Below are positions 15,335 to 22,872 of a stretch of DNA of 64,000 nt, one piece after another. The position numbers and the translations under genes are program-made. Source of the DNA: JADJEK01 sp052034255. Its GTDB lineage: Bacteria > Planctomycetota > B15-G4 > JADJEK01. Where the stretch lies: NCBI GenBank assembly GCA_052034255.1, contig JBPOIU010000022.1:25554-89553 (forward strand), given 5' to 3'. Numbering within the stretch: position 1 is the stretch's first letter; each line of letters begins with the position of its first letter. The notes under the pieces are model-generated. The model was not told where the DNA came from, ran no database searches, and saw only the letters and a program-made list of their open reading frames with translations.

Positions 15335-16500
15335 CCGAGAGCCTCGAACGCGATCGGGCCGGTCGAGTGCACCGACTTCGCGAACGTCACGTACGCGAGC
15401 GGCGCCAGCGTCGCGACGTCGAGCACGCGCACGAACCAGGTCGTGGCCTCGAGCGCGTTCCACGCGCGCTGCGGGAACTCGAGGCGCGTTCCGGTACCGA
15501 CGTGTCCGCCGCAGAACAGGAACGCCGGATCGGTCGCCAACTCCATGACCCAGGAAGTCGTGTGCGCCGGCAAATCGATCGCGAGTGGCTCCGTGCGCGG
15601 TCCGAGGTCGACGGGTTCGAGGAAGCGCCAACCTTGCCCGCGCGGGCCGTGCTTCGCGGCGTAGGCCTCGAGGCGATCGAACGCCCACGCCCCGAGCTTG
15701 CCGTAGTGCTTGCGGTAGTAGCGCCCGCGCGAGACGTGATAGCGGCGCTGGACTTCTTCGCGCAGCGTCCGCGCGCTCTGATCGAAGAAGTGGATCATGC
15801 GCGCCGCCGGCGCCAACACCACGCGCGCGCCGGCCGCGCGCACGCGCCGACAAAGATCCGCGTCCTCGAAGTAGAACGGGAACTCCTCGTCGAACGGCCC
15901 GAGTCGGCGCGCGAGATCGGCGCGCAGCATCATCGCGAAGCCCGAGATCATGCGGCAGTCGAATGGCTCACGCGCGAGCCACGCGTGCAGGAAGCGGCGC
16001 GAGCGTTGGAACGACGCGCGCTTCGCGACGCTCGGATGCACGCGTCCGAGCGATTCGGCGACGTGCAGCGACAACGTCGGCAGATCGTTCTGCGGCAGCA
16101 GGATGAACCGATCGGGGTCGAGGTAGCCGCGGGGACCGACCGCGCCGATGCGCGGATCCGAGCGCAGCACGTCGACGAACGCCGCGAGCGCGCCCTCGAG
16201 CACCAACACGTCGGGGTTCGACAACAGCACGAACTCGGCGTCGATCGACTTCATGCCGAGGTTCATGCCCGGGCCGTAGCCATCGTTGCGATCGTGGTAG
16301 ATCACGTCGACGCCGAGTTCGCGCAGCGGATCGAGCTCCGCGTGCTGATCGACCGGCGAGCGATTGTCGACGACGACGATCTGCAACGAGCCCGGCGCGC
16401 CGTCGCGCCCGGGGAACGACTGCGCGCGCAACGACCTCACCGCCGACGCCGTCAGGCGGCCGGAGTTGAAGTTCACGATCACCACGCCGACGTCGTACAT
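15331..16500 (-). CDS. GT2-family glycosyltransferase with extra C-terminal beta-rich domain
   Basis: A 389-residue family 2 glycosyltransferase. Key parts are VGVVIVNFNSGRL at the start, IVVVDNRSPVDQ (~41-52), the DxD-equivalent NPD at 95-97 (VLLSNPDVLVLEG), and EEFPFYFEDADLCRRVRAAG with the acidic general base. After ~residue 295 there is a C-terminal module of about 90 residues (DLPAHTTSWVMELATDPAF, GTRLEFPQRAWN) that is beta-rich and absent from the neighbouring GT2. It may be a small carbohydrate-binding or accessory domain. It starts 22 bases after the ABC ATPase gene and overlaps the next GT2 by ATGA, so it belongs to the exporter operon. Confidence 0.9.
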   Translation of the reverse strand: MYDVGVVIVNFNSGRLTASAVRSLRAQSFPGRDGAPGSLQIVVVDNRSPVDQHAELDPLRELGVDVIYHDRNDGYGPGMNLGMKSIDAEFVLLSNPDVLVLEGALAAFVDVLRSDPRIGAVGPRGYLDPDRFILLPQNDLPTLSLHVAESLGRVHPSVAKRASFQRSRRFLHAWLAREPFDCRMISGFAMMLRADLARRLGPFDEEFPFYFEDADLCRRVRAAGARVVLAPAARMIHFFDQSARTLREEVQRRYHVSRGRYYRKHYGKLGAWAFDRLEAYAAKHGPRGQGWRFLEPVDLGPRTEPLAIDLPAHTTSWVMELATDPAFLFCGGHVGTGTRLEFPQRAWNALEATTWFVRVLDVATLAPLAYVTFAKSVHSTGPIAFEALG

Positions 16501-16522
16501 CGCAAAGCCGCGCAGATCGGGA

Positions 16523-17737
16523 TCAACGAATGTCTTCGAAACGCCACTCGTGATTCAGGGAGATCACGCCGACGTGTCCGGCTTGCGGCTGGATCACGAG
16601 CGGCAGTTCATTCATGCGGTGGTCGTAGATGTGCAGGCAGTTCTCGTCGTAGAGGTACCCGATCACCGTGAACTCGCCGTCGTTCAGGTCGACGCGCGGC
16701 ACCGTGATGAACGCGCGATGGCGGCCGCCCGGCGTCTGCGGGACCTTGACGCCGTCGTGCCCCGACGACGCCGCCGCGATCAACACGTTGTCCGAGCGCC
16801 AGATCGCGAAGCCGCAGTTGATCGGCGCAGTCCAGCCCTCGGGCACGTGGTATTCGAGGCGCATCACGAGCTTCTGGCCCGTGCGCGTCAGCGACACCGC
16901 TTCACCGCGTTCGTCGAGCAGCGTGACCGCGTCGAGCTTCGGCGGATTGCGTTCGGGCGAGATCGGCACGCCGCCGACCGCGAGCTCGGGCTCGTGCAGC
17001 AGGCTGCGTTCGTAGTTCGCGTAATTCGCGGTGACGGTCAGCGGATCGCCGCGCTGCTCGATCTTGCCCTGCTTGACCCAGATGACGTCGTCGCAGACCT
17101 GGCGGACGTCGTACAGCGAGTGCGAACAGAAGATGATCGTCTTGCCGCGCTTGCGGAAGTCGAAGATGCGGTCGATGCACTTCTTTTGGAAGTGCAAGTC
17201 GCCGACCGCCAGGATCTCGTCGATGATCAGTACGTCGGGGTCGATCGCCGTCGCGACCGAGAAGCCGAGGCGCATGATCATGCCCGACGAATACGTGCGG
17301 ACCGGCTGATCGATGAAGTGGCCGAGCTCCGTGAAGTCGATGATCTGATCGAGTCGCGCGCGCGTCTCCGCGCGCGAGAAGCCCATCACCGACGCGTTCA
17401 GGAAGATGTTGTCGCGGCCGGTGAACTCGGAATGGAAACCGGTGCCGAGTTCGAGCAGCGACGCGACCTTGCCGGCCAACCGGAACGAGCCGACGGTCGG
17501 CAGCGTGGTGCCCGCGAGGATCTTCAACAGCGTGGATTTGCCCGCACCGTTGCTGCCGATGATGCCGAGCGCCTTGCCGTGCGGGACTTCGAGGTCGACG
17601 CCCTGGAGCGCCCACACTTCCTTGTGGAAGCGCTTCTTGCCGAACGACAGACCCTCGCGGATGCGTTGGAACGGCGAGTCGTAGATCTTGTACTTCTTGC
17701 CGACGCCGCGCACGACCACGGCCAGATCAGAGCTCAT
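16523..17737 (-). CDS. wzt: Polysaccharide export ABC ATPase, Wzt-like, with C-terminal binding domain
   Basis: A 404-residue ATPase of the Wzt/TagH/RfbE family. Walker A GSNGAGKST is at 61-69, the divergent signature YSSGM at 149-153, Walker B VLIIDE at 169-174, and the H-loop His at ~206 (CSHSLYDV). FNLPTVGSF-type glycine loops and DPDVLIIDEILAVGD are typical of O-antigen and teichoic-acid exporters. Residues ~260-404 form a beta-sandwich-like domain (RLEYHVPEGWTAPINCGFAI, GRHRAFITVPRVDLNDGEF) resembling the Wzt carbohydrate-binding domain, which recognises a cap on the glycan before export. It overlaps the permease gene by 11 bases, and the two glycosyltransferase genes follow. Confidence 0.92.
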   Translation of the reverse strand: MSSDLAVVVRGVGKKYKIYDSPFQRIREGLSFGKKRFHKEVWALQGVDLEVPHGKALGIIGSNGAGKSTLLKILAGTTLPTVGSFRLAGKVASLLELGTGFHSEFTGRDNIFLNASVMGFSRAETRARLDQIIDFTELGHFIDQPVRTYSSGMIMRLGFSVATAIDPDVLIIDEILAVGDLHFQKKCIDRIFDFRKRGKTIIFCSHSLYDVRQVCDDVIWVKQGKIEQRGDPLTVTANYANYERSLLHEPELAVGGVPISPERNPPKLDAVTLLDERGEAVSLTRTGQKLVMRLEYHVPEGWTAPINCGFAIWRSDNVLIAAASSGHDGVKVPQTPGGRHRAFITVPRVDLNDGEFTVIGYLYDENCLHIYDHRMNELPLVIQPQAGHVGVISLNHEWRFEDIR

Positions 17738-18653
17738 CGGCGAACCTCCCCTTGGTGGCGAGGAAGAACGCGTGGCCGGGGATGAACGTGAGCAGCGCCC
17801 ACAGCGCCATGACGAGCAGAGCGGTCCACGGCACGGCCGCGGTCTCGAACGTCAACGCGGCGCGATAGATCTCGACCAAGTGGAAGAACGGATTCACCTG
17901 CATCAGCCACGACCACTGCGCGAGGTTCTCCGCTTTGGTGATCAACTGCGCGGGGTAGACGATCGGCGTGGTGAAGAACCACAGCATCAGGAACAGTTGG
18001 ACGATCTGCGACGTATCGCGGATGAAGATGTTGAGCGCGCCCAGGAACAACCCGAGCCCGGTCGTGAACACGACCTGCAGCACGAGCGCCGGCAGGATCA
18101 GCCAGAAGTGCTGCGGCAGGCTCCCGAGCACGATCAGGCGCACGACGACGTACACGGCGAGCGCGATCAGGAAGTAGATCGCGTTGACGGCGACGGCGTA
18201 CAGCGGCAGCAGCTGCGACGGGAATGCGATCTTCTTGACCAAGTTGCCGTTCTCGAGCACGACGCCGGTGCAGCGCACGATCGACTCGGAGAACGAGATC
18301 CACGGCAGCAAGCCGGCCATGATGTAGAAGGCCGCGTGCGAGCGATCGCTGAGCACTGCGGCGTCGCCGCTGCCGCCTTCGAAGCGCTGCTGCAAGACCT
18401 CGACGAACACGAGGTAGTACACGCCGAACAGGATCAACGGGTTCAGCAACGGCCACAGGCGGCCGAGCAACGAGCCCTCGTAACGGGCTTTGAGGTCGCG
18501 CCATACGAACGACGTCACCAGCTCGCGGTGGCGCCAGGCGATGAACGGCAGCGACAGCGACTCGGGGAGCTTCACGATGGAATGGTGCTCGGAAAACGGG
18601 CGAGGGACGAACGCGAAGGGCGAGCAGACTACCAGCGTCCGCGTGCGCGTCAT
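17727..18653 (-). CDS. wzm: Polysaccharide export ABC permease, Wzm-like
   Basis: A 308-residue ABC-2 type permease with about six transmembrane helices. The N-terminal interface segment ELVTSFVWRDLKARYEGSLLG and the following LWPLLNPLILFGVYYLVFV are characteristic of Wzm/TagG proteins. Later helices include LLPLYAVAVNAIYFLIALAV and VQLFLMLWFFTTPIVYPA, then the conserved NPFFHLVEIYRAAL. It pairs with the downstream Wzt ATPase to carry undecaprenyl-linked glycans across the inner membrane. The start is uncertain: the ATG at 18653 is used here, but a GTG at 18575 (VKLPESLSLPF) would give a length nearer the family norm. Neither has a clear ribosome-binding site. Confidence 0.9.
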   Translation of the reverse strand: MTRTRTLVVCSPFAFVPRPFSEHHSIVKLPESLSLPFIAWRHRELVTSFVWRDLKARYEGSLLGRLWPLLNPLILFGVYYLVFVEVLQQRFEGGSGDAAVLSDRSHAAFYIMAGLLPWISFSESIVRCTGVVLENGNLVKKIAFPSQLLPLYAVAVNAIYFLIALAVYVVVRLIVLGSLPQHFWLILPALVLQVVFTTGLGLFLGALNIFIRDTSQIVQLFLMLWFFTTPIVYPAQLITKAENLAQWSWLMQVNPFFHLVEIYRAALTFETAAVPWTALLVMALWALLTFIPGHAFFLATKGRFADEL

Positions 18654-18779
18654 CCGCGAGGATCCCCCGCGAGCTTCGGCACTCTTTGCCGCCGGACTGA
18701 AACGAGCGTGCTGGACAGCTCGGCGAACGGCGAACCGATCGGTAGCCGATCGTGCGTCCGCTCCTTATGTTCCGCCCCC

Positions 18780-19631
18780 ATGCTGAACCAGGACCAGCCC
18801 CTCGCCGATGTCGTGTTCGTCGCGTTCGACACCGAAACCACCGGGACCGGCGCCGGAACGCGATTGCTCGAGATCGCCGGATCGCGCTTCGTGGGCGACC
18901 GGTTGGAGGGGACGTTCCAAACGCTGATCGACCCGGAGCAACCCATCCCGCCGGAGTCGACGGCGATCCACAACATCGATGACGCGATGGTCCGCGGTCA
19001 GGACAAGGCGCCGGAAGCCTTGCGCAAGTTCCTGGAGTTCGCCCAGGGAGCAGTTCTGATCGCGCACAACGCCAGCTTCGACGCATCGATGGTCGGCCTG
19101 GAACTCGGCCGGGCGAAATTGCCCGCGCCGTCCATGCCGATCCTCGATTCGCTGAAGGCGGCGCGCCGCTCGTACCCCGGGACATCGCATTCGCTGGACA
19201 CGTTGATCGAGACGGCCGGATTGCCGCGCCAGGACGCACGTCACCGTGCGCTCGGCGATGCCGAATTGGTGCGTCATCTCGTTCGACGTTTGACCGAGAT
19301 CCTCGGCGGCGACCGCACGCCGCTGGCGAAGTTCGTGGACTGCGCGGGAGGGATCGACACCTTCGAGAAATACCTGCCCGTCGAGCCCGCGCTGCCGTTC
19401 GCGTTGAAACTGCTGTCCGACGCCGCGCGCTCGCAGACGAAGGTGAACTTGCACCTCGACACCGGCGGCGCGAAGACGCTGCAGAAGATCGTCTCGCCGC
19501 GCCTGCTGTATTCCTGGTACGGCACCGACGTCCTCGAGGCGTATTGCCCCGATGAAGGGATCGTGAAGACCTTCCGCTTGGACAAGATCACGCGCGTCGA
19601 GAAGGGCGCGTCGAGCGGGTTCTTGTTTTAG
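18780..19631 (+). CDS. DnaQ-type 3'-5' exonuclease fused to a WYL-like C-terminal domain
   Basis: A 283-residue protein. Residues ~10-180 form a DEDDh exonuclease like the proofreading subunit of DNA polymerase III: VAFDTETTG with D17 and E19, AHNASFD near 98-104, and HRALGDAEL with His ~155 and Asp ~160. Residues ~215-283 resemble a WYL domain: SPRLLYSWYGTDVLEAYC followed by IVKTFRLDKITRVE, which mirrors the WYLxAYC and TFRLDRI blocks of WYL regulators. WYL domains bind nucleic acid or nucleotide ligands and often regulate DNA repair or defence. There is no helix-turn-helix. The ATG is at 18780, divergent from the wzm gene with 126 bases between them. Confidence 0.88.
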   Translation: MLNQDQPLADVVFVAFDTETTGTGAGTRLLEIAGSRFVGDRLEGTFQTLIDPEQPIPPESTAIHNIDDAMVRGQDKAPEALRKFLEFAQGAVLIAHNASFDASMVGLELGRAKLPAPSMPILDSLKAARRSYPGTSHSLDTLIETAGLPRQDARHRALGDAELVRHLVRRLTEILGGDRTPLAKFVDCAGGIDTFEKYLPVEPALPFALKLLSDAARSQTKVNLHLDTGGAKTLQKIVSPRLLYSWYGTDVLEAYCPDEGIVKTFRLDKITRVEKGASSGFLF

Positions 19632-19790
19632 GCGGCGGAGCCGCCGGACTCACCAGGCCTGGCGCGGCGTGAACGAATCAGGGGTCGGACCCAGCGGGTC
19701 CGACCCCTGATTCGTTCACGTTTCGAGGCGGCTGCCGCCGCCTCGAAGCTACGCCGAACTCCACCTGGTGAAGGCGGCGGCTTCGCTGCC
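19631..19790. repeat. 160-bp nested palindromic element (REP/MITE-like)
   Basis: A non-coding segment between the exonuclease-WYL stop and the stop of the convergent 106-aa gene. Imperfect outer arms at 19631-19657 and 19764-19790 are inverted repeats matching at about 22 of 27 positions, each built from a GGCGGCG-type half and a CACCAGG/CCTGGTG half. Inside is a perfect palindrome (19669-19719), and between that and the right arm a GGCGGCTGCCGCCGCC stretch that can itself fold. There is no open reading frame. The nested symmetry suggests a mobile non-autonomous element or REPIN-type repeat, which may also block read-through between the converging genes. Confidence 0.7.
19669..19719. repeat. 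Perfect 24-bp-stem palindrome with 3-nt loop
   Basis: The two arms (19669-19692 and 19696-19719) are exact reverse complements over 24 bases around an AGC loop. Each arm contains the AATCAGGGGTCGGACCC core or its complement. I recall similar AATCAGGGGTCnGACCC palindromes scattered in many bacterial genomes near REP-associated tyrosine (Y1, IS200-like) transposases. No such transposase is in this window, so this is probably a dispersed copy. In RNA it would form a very stable hairpin on either strand, without a T-run. Confidence 0.85.
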
Positions 19791-20111
19791 TCAATCCATG
19801 TCGAACGGGCGACGTGGCAATTCTTCGTCCGGGTCGATCTCGACCTTTTTCTTGGCGTCGTCGAACGCGCGGTCGAGTTTCTTCTTCTGATCCTTCAACG
19901 AGCGCAGCGCGTCGTCGAACGCGTCGGCTGGATCGGTGGCGCGCTTCTGGACCCGATCGAGCGCGTCGTCGAACGCTTTGACGTCACCCTTCTTGCGCGG
20001 CGGCGCCTTGGCCGGCCGCTCGGTCCCGTGGCGCACGACCTCGCCGGTCTCGAGATCGAGCAGGATCCAGCCTTTGCAGTTGGGACACGAGAGTTCGAAC
20101 TCGCGGCGCAT
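19791..20111 (-). CDS. Small acidic/basic repeat protein with one CxxC, 106 aa
   Basis: A 106-residue soluble protein. It starts MRREFELSCPNCKGWILLDL, so it carries a single CPNC pair near residues 9-12, half of a zinc-ribbon. The rest is charged and helical, with the element AFDDAL/AFDDAK repeated three times (near residues 46, 63 and 82), and ends in an acidic and proline segment. A single CxxC could bind zinc by dimerisation. Function unknown. The start is secure: GGAGGTGA lies just upstream of the ATG at 20111. Its stop codon touches the palindromic element. Confidence 0.75.
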   Translation of the reverse strand: MRREFELSCPNCKGWILLDLETGEVVRHGTERPAKAPPRKKGDVKAFDDALDRVQKRATDPADAFDDALRSLKDQKKKLDRAFDDAKKKVEIDPDEELPRRPFDMD

Positions 20112-20267
20112 GTTCACCTCCGGTGCGACGCCCCGGATCGTAGGGACTCCGCCCGCCCGCGGTGAAATCGGCAGGCGTTGCTGGACGCAAGCTGAACGGG
20201 TACGACGCTGCTCCGTTGCTACGCCCTGACTTCGATCGAAAACCGCTCGTCCGACGAGGAGCGCCCG

Positions 20268-21431
20268 ATGACCGCAGACGAAAACGCTCCGCAGAAGAAG
20301 CGCCAGATCGTGATCCGGCCCTCGAAATGGCGGCTCGTGTTCTGGGGGTTGTGTCTCGCCGTGATCGGCTGGTTGGCGTGGGTCGGACCCTTCAGCGAGA
20401 AGAAGGACGCACCGTCGGCCAGCGATCCCATCGTGGAGTCCACGGTGACGCGCTATCCGGTCGCCGGCGACCAGCCCGGCGGCATCGACCCGACCGCCCC
20501 GCCGGTGCTGCGCATCGGCGTGATGAATCGAGCGGCCCACGCGGTGGTGCTGAACGCGCTCGAAGCGAACCTGTTCGCAGTGCTGCTGCAAGAGCACGGT
20601 CGCGTCGACAGCGAGATCTTCACGCGCGCGGCCGAGTTGGCGAACGCCGTGGACGCCGGCGAGCTCGACCTCGCATGCATGCCCTTGCGCGACGCGGTCG
20701 CGCTGGTCGCGAAAGGCAGCCCGGTGCGCGTGATCGCCGGCGCGGCCACGCGCGACGAGCAGTACGTGATCGGCAAGGGACTGACGAAGATCACGTTCAA
20801 GGACCTCACGTCGTACCGCTTCGGACTGGCCGATCCGCCCACGCTCGACGTCGCCGCGGTGTTGGGTCAAAACGTCGGCGCGGTCGAGCTGTTGTCGACG
20901 CAGGACGTGATCAAGGGACTCTCCGCGGGCACGCTCGACGCGGCGATCCTGCCCGAGCCGCACGCGTCGACGGCGGCGCTCGGGGCAGGAGCACGACTCC
21001 TGCCGGCGGAAGAAGTCGGCCCGGCCGGCGCCCTGACGTCGGGAGCGGTCGTCGTGGTGCGCGATGATGCAGCCACGCGGCTCGGCGAGACCCTGGCGCA
21101 CCTGCTGGAACAGCTCGAGTTCTCGCGCTGGCTCGTGACGAACGACCCGGTGACCGCGATCGACCGCGCCCGCACCTTTCTCGTGAACGCGGGCGTTCGT
21201 ACCCCCGACGGCTTCGTTTGGGAGCAAGCCGTGCGCAACGTGACGCTGGACACGGTCGTGCCGATCGATGCGCTGCGTTCGTTGGCGCGGCTGGCGAACA
21301 CCGACGACGCGCGCGCGCAGCAACGGTTGCTGAACGATGCGGCGCAGCGTGCTGCGCGCACCGCGTTCGAAGCGGCGCAGCACGAACCGACGCCCGCGCC
21401 CGACGACGCGAACGGCGACGGCGGGCACTGA
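20268..21431 (+). CDS. Membrane-anchored substrate-binding protein, NMT1/SsuA-like
   Basis: A 387-residue protein. A short basic cytoplasmic segment precedes one hydrophobic helix at ~22-41 (WRLVFWGLCLAVIGWLAWV). Then comes a type 2 periplasmic-binding fold like the nitrate/sulfonate/thiamine-precursor (NMT1) family: LRIGVMNRAAHAV, AAELANAVDAGELDLACMPL, GKGLTKITFKDLTSYRFGLA and GLSAGTLDAAILPEPHA. Family members deliver substrate to an ABC importer, but no permease or ATPase gene is adjacent. It may instead be a sensor or work with a remote transporter. The N-terminal anchor without a lipobox is unusual. The C-terminal ~30 residues are Ala/Asp/Pro-rich. AGGAGC lies upstream of the ATG. Confidence 0.82.
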   Translation: MTADENAPQKKRQIVIRPSKWRLVFWGLCLAVIGWLAWVGPFSEKKDAPSASDPIVESTVTRYPVAGDQPGGIDPTAPPVLRIGVMNRAAHAVVLNALEANLFAVLLQEHGRVDSEIFTRAAELANAVDAGELDLACMPLRDAVALVAKGSPVRVIAGAATRDEQYVIGKGLTKITFKDLTSYRFGLADPPTLDVAAVLGQNVGAVELLSTQDVIKGLSAGTLDAAILPEPHASTAALGAGARLLPAEEVGPAGALTSGAVVVVRDDAATRLGETLAHLLEQLEFSRWLVTNDPVTAIDRARTFLVNAGVRTPDGFVWEQAVRNVTLDTVVPIDALRSLARLANTDDARAQQRLLNDAAQRAARTAFEAAQHEPTPAPDDANGDGGH

Positions 21432-21570
21432 TCGACGCCGCGGGACACGCGAGGGTCTCCGCGACGCGCGGTTCGCGCGCGAGCATCCCCACGCGCCCCA
21501 CCGCTCCCCGCGCGCGAGTGCGCGCTACACTCGGCCTCGACGTCGACCGACCTCGTTGCGGAGTGCCCGA

Positions 21571-22845
21571 GTGCTCGAACCCGCTGGACGCTCCCGCCCG
21601 CAGCTCGACGTGACGCGGGGTTCGTATGCGCTCCCGCTCGCCTACGGCAGCGCGCTGCTGCTGCATTTGCTGTTCCTGAAGAGTCTGGTCTACCGCCTCG
21701 CCTTGCCCGATTTCGCGGTCGTCTTGGTCGCGGCGTCGACGTTCGGCGGGCTGTATCTGCCGACCGTCGTGCTGCAGGCCGCGTTCGCGCAGCACGCCGC
21801 GCGGCGGGACGGATCTACGCCATGGCTCGCGCGACTCGATCGTCTGCTCGGGGTCGGCTCGCTCGTCGCCCTCGGCTGCGGGCTGTGCATCGCGTTCGTC
21901 CCCGGTGTACGCACCGTCTTGCATTGGCCGCTACTGCTCGCGGCGGTCACCTCGCCGCTGATCGGCGCGTGGGCGGCGTCGACGCGCGTGGTGCATGGCG
22001 CGTTGCTCGGACACGAGCGCGAGCGTTGGTTCGCCGCGCTGACGATCGCCGAACCGGCGCTGCGCCTCGCGTTCGCGCTCGGATTGCCGCGTTGGTGCGA
22101 CGACGCCACGGCGGCATCGATCGCGATGACGGCCGCGCCGGTGATCACGTTGCTCGTCGGCCGCGCATTGCTGCCGCGCCGCGACGCCACGACACCGACG
22201 TCGAGCGCACGACGCCCGCTCGAGTTCCAACCGCGCACTTGGTTGACGCTCGCGTTCGCGGGGACGCTGTCGTTCATCGACGTCGTCTTCGCGAACATCC
22301 GGCTGCCGCCCGACGAAGCCGCGCGCTACGTCGGTTTGTCGGCGATCGCGCGTTTCCCCGAACTCCTCGCGGCGCCGCTCGCGCTCGCGCTGCTGACGCG
22401 GACGCGGTTGCGCGTGTTCACGCGCGATTCTCCGTTCCCCGAGCTGTGGCAGAGTCTCGGCAAGGTCGCATTGTGGCTCGCTGCCGCCGTCGCGTTCACG
22501 CATCTGCTCGGACGGGACATCGTGCGCCTGTTGCTGCAGACCGAGACCTTCGCGAGCGTCACACCGCTGCTGCCGCGACTCGTGCTCGGTCACGCGTTGA
22601 TCGCGTTCGCGCAGACGCTGCTGTTCTTCGGGATCGCGAACGGGGCCGTCGGCATGCCGTTGGTCCCGCTGACCCTGCTGTGGTCGTACGCCATGCTGCT
22701 CGCGGAACGCGGCACGACCGCCAGCCATTGCGCGTGGACGTGCGTGCTGATCGGCGCGCTCTCGGTGTTGTTCACGGCAATGGTCGTGATCGTGCCGCCG
22801 CTGCTCGCCGCACGTACGCGTCGAGGACCCCGCCCGGCCAAATGA
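21571..22845 (+). CDS. Polytopic membrane protein, possible MOP-type flippase
   Basis: A 424-residue, very hydrophobic protein with about 11-12 predicted transmembrane helices from YALPLAYGSALLLHLLFLKS to the C-terminal VLIGALSVLFTAMVVIVPPLL. The layout and short motifs such as LSAIARFPELLAAPLALAL recall polysaccharide flippases of the MOP (Wzx/MATE) superfamily, but no decisive signature is visible and it could be another transporter. The GTG start at 21571 is preceded by GGAG nine bases upstream. The gene is transcribed toward, and ends 27 bases from, the convergent gene at 22873. No partner glycosyltransferase is adjacent. Confidence 0.7.
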   Translation: MLEPAGRSRPQLDVTRGSYALPLAYGSALLLHLLFLKSLVYRLALPDFAVVLVAASTFGGLYLPTVVLQAAFAQHAARRDGSTPWLARLDRLLGVGSLVALGCGLCIAFVPGVRTVLHWPLLLAAVTSPLIGAWAASTRVVHGALLGHERERWFAALTIAEPALRLAFALGLPRWCDDATAASIAMTAAPVITLLVGRALLPRRDATTPTSSARRPLEFQPRTWLTLAFAGTLSFIDVVFANIRLPPDEAARYVGLSAIARFPELLAAPLALALLTRTRLRVFTRDSPFPELWQSLGKVALWLAAAVAFTHLLGRDIVRLLLQTETFASVTPLLPRLVLGHALIAFAQTLLFFGIANGAVGMPLVPLTLLWSYAMLLAERGTTASHCAWTCVLIGALSVLFTAMVVIVPPLLAARTRRGPRPAK

Positions 22846-22872
22846 ACGCCGATCGCGCGGGCGCTGCGGCGG

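Noticed and set aside
19631..19790. CRISPR or phage attachment site
   Set aside because: There is one nested palindrome only, with no spaced direct repeats, no cas gene, no integrase and no tRNA.
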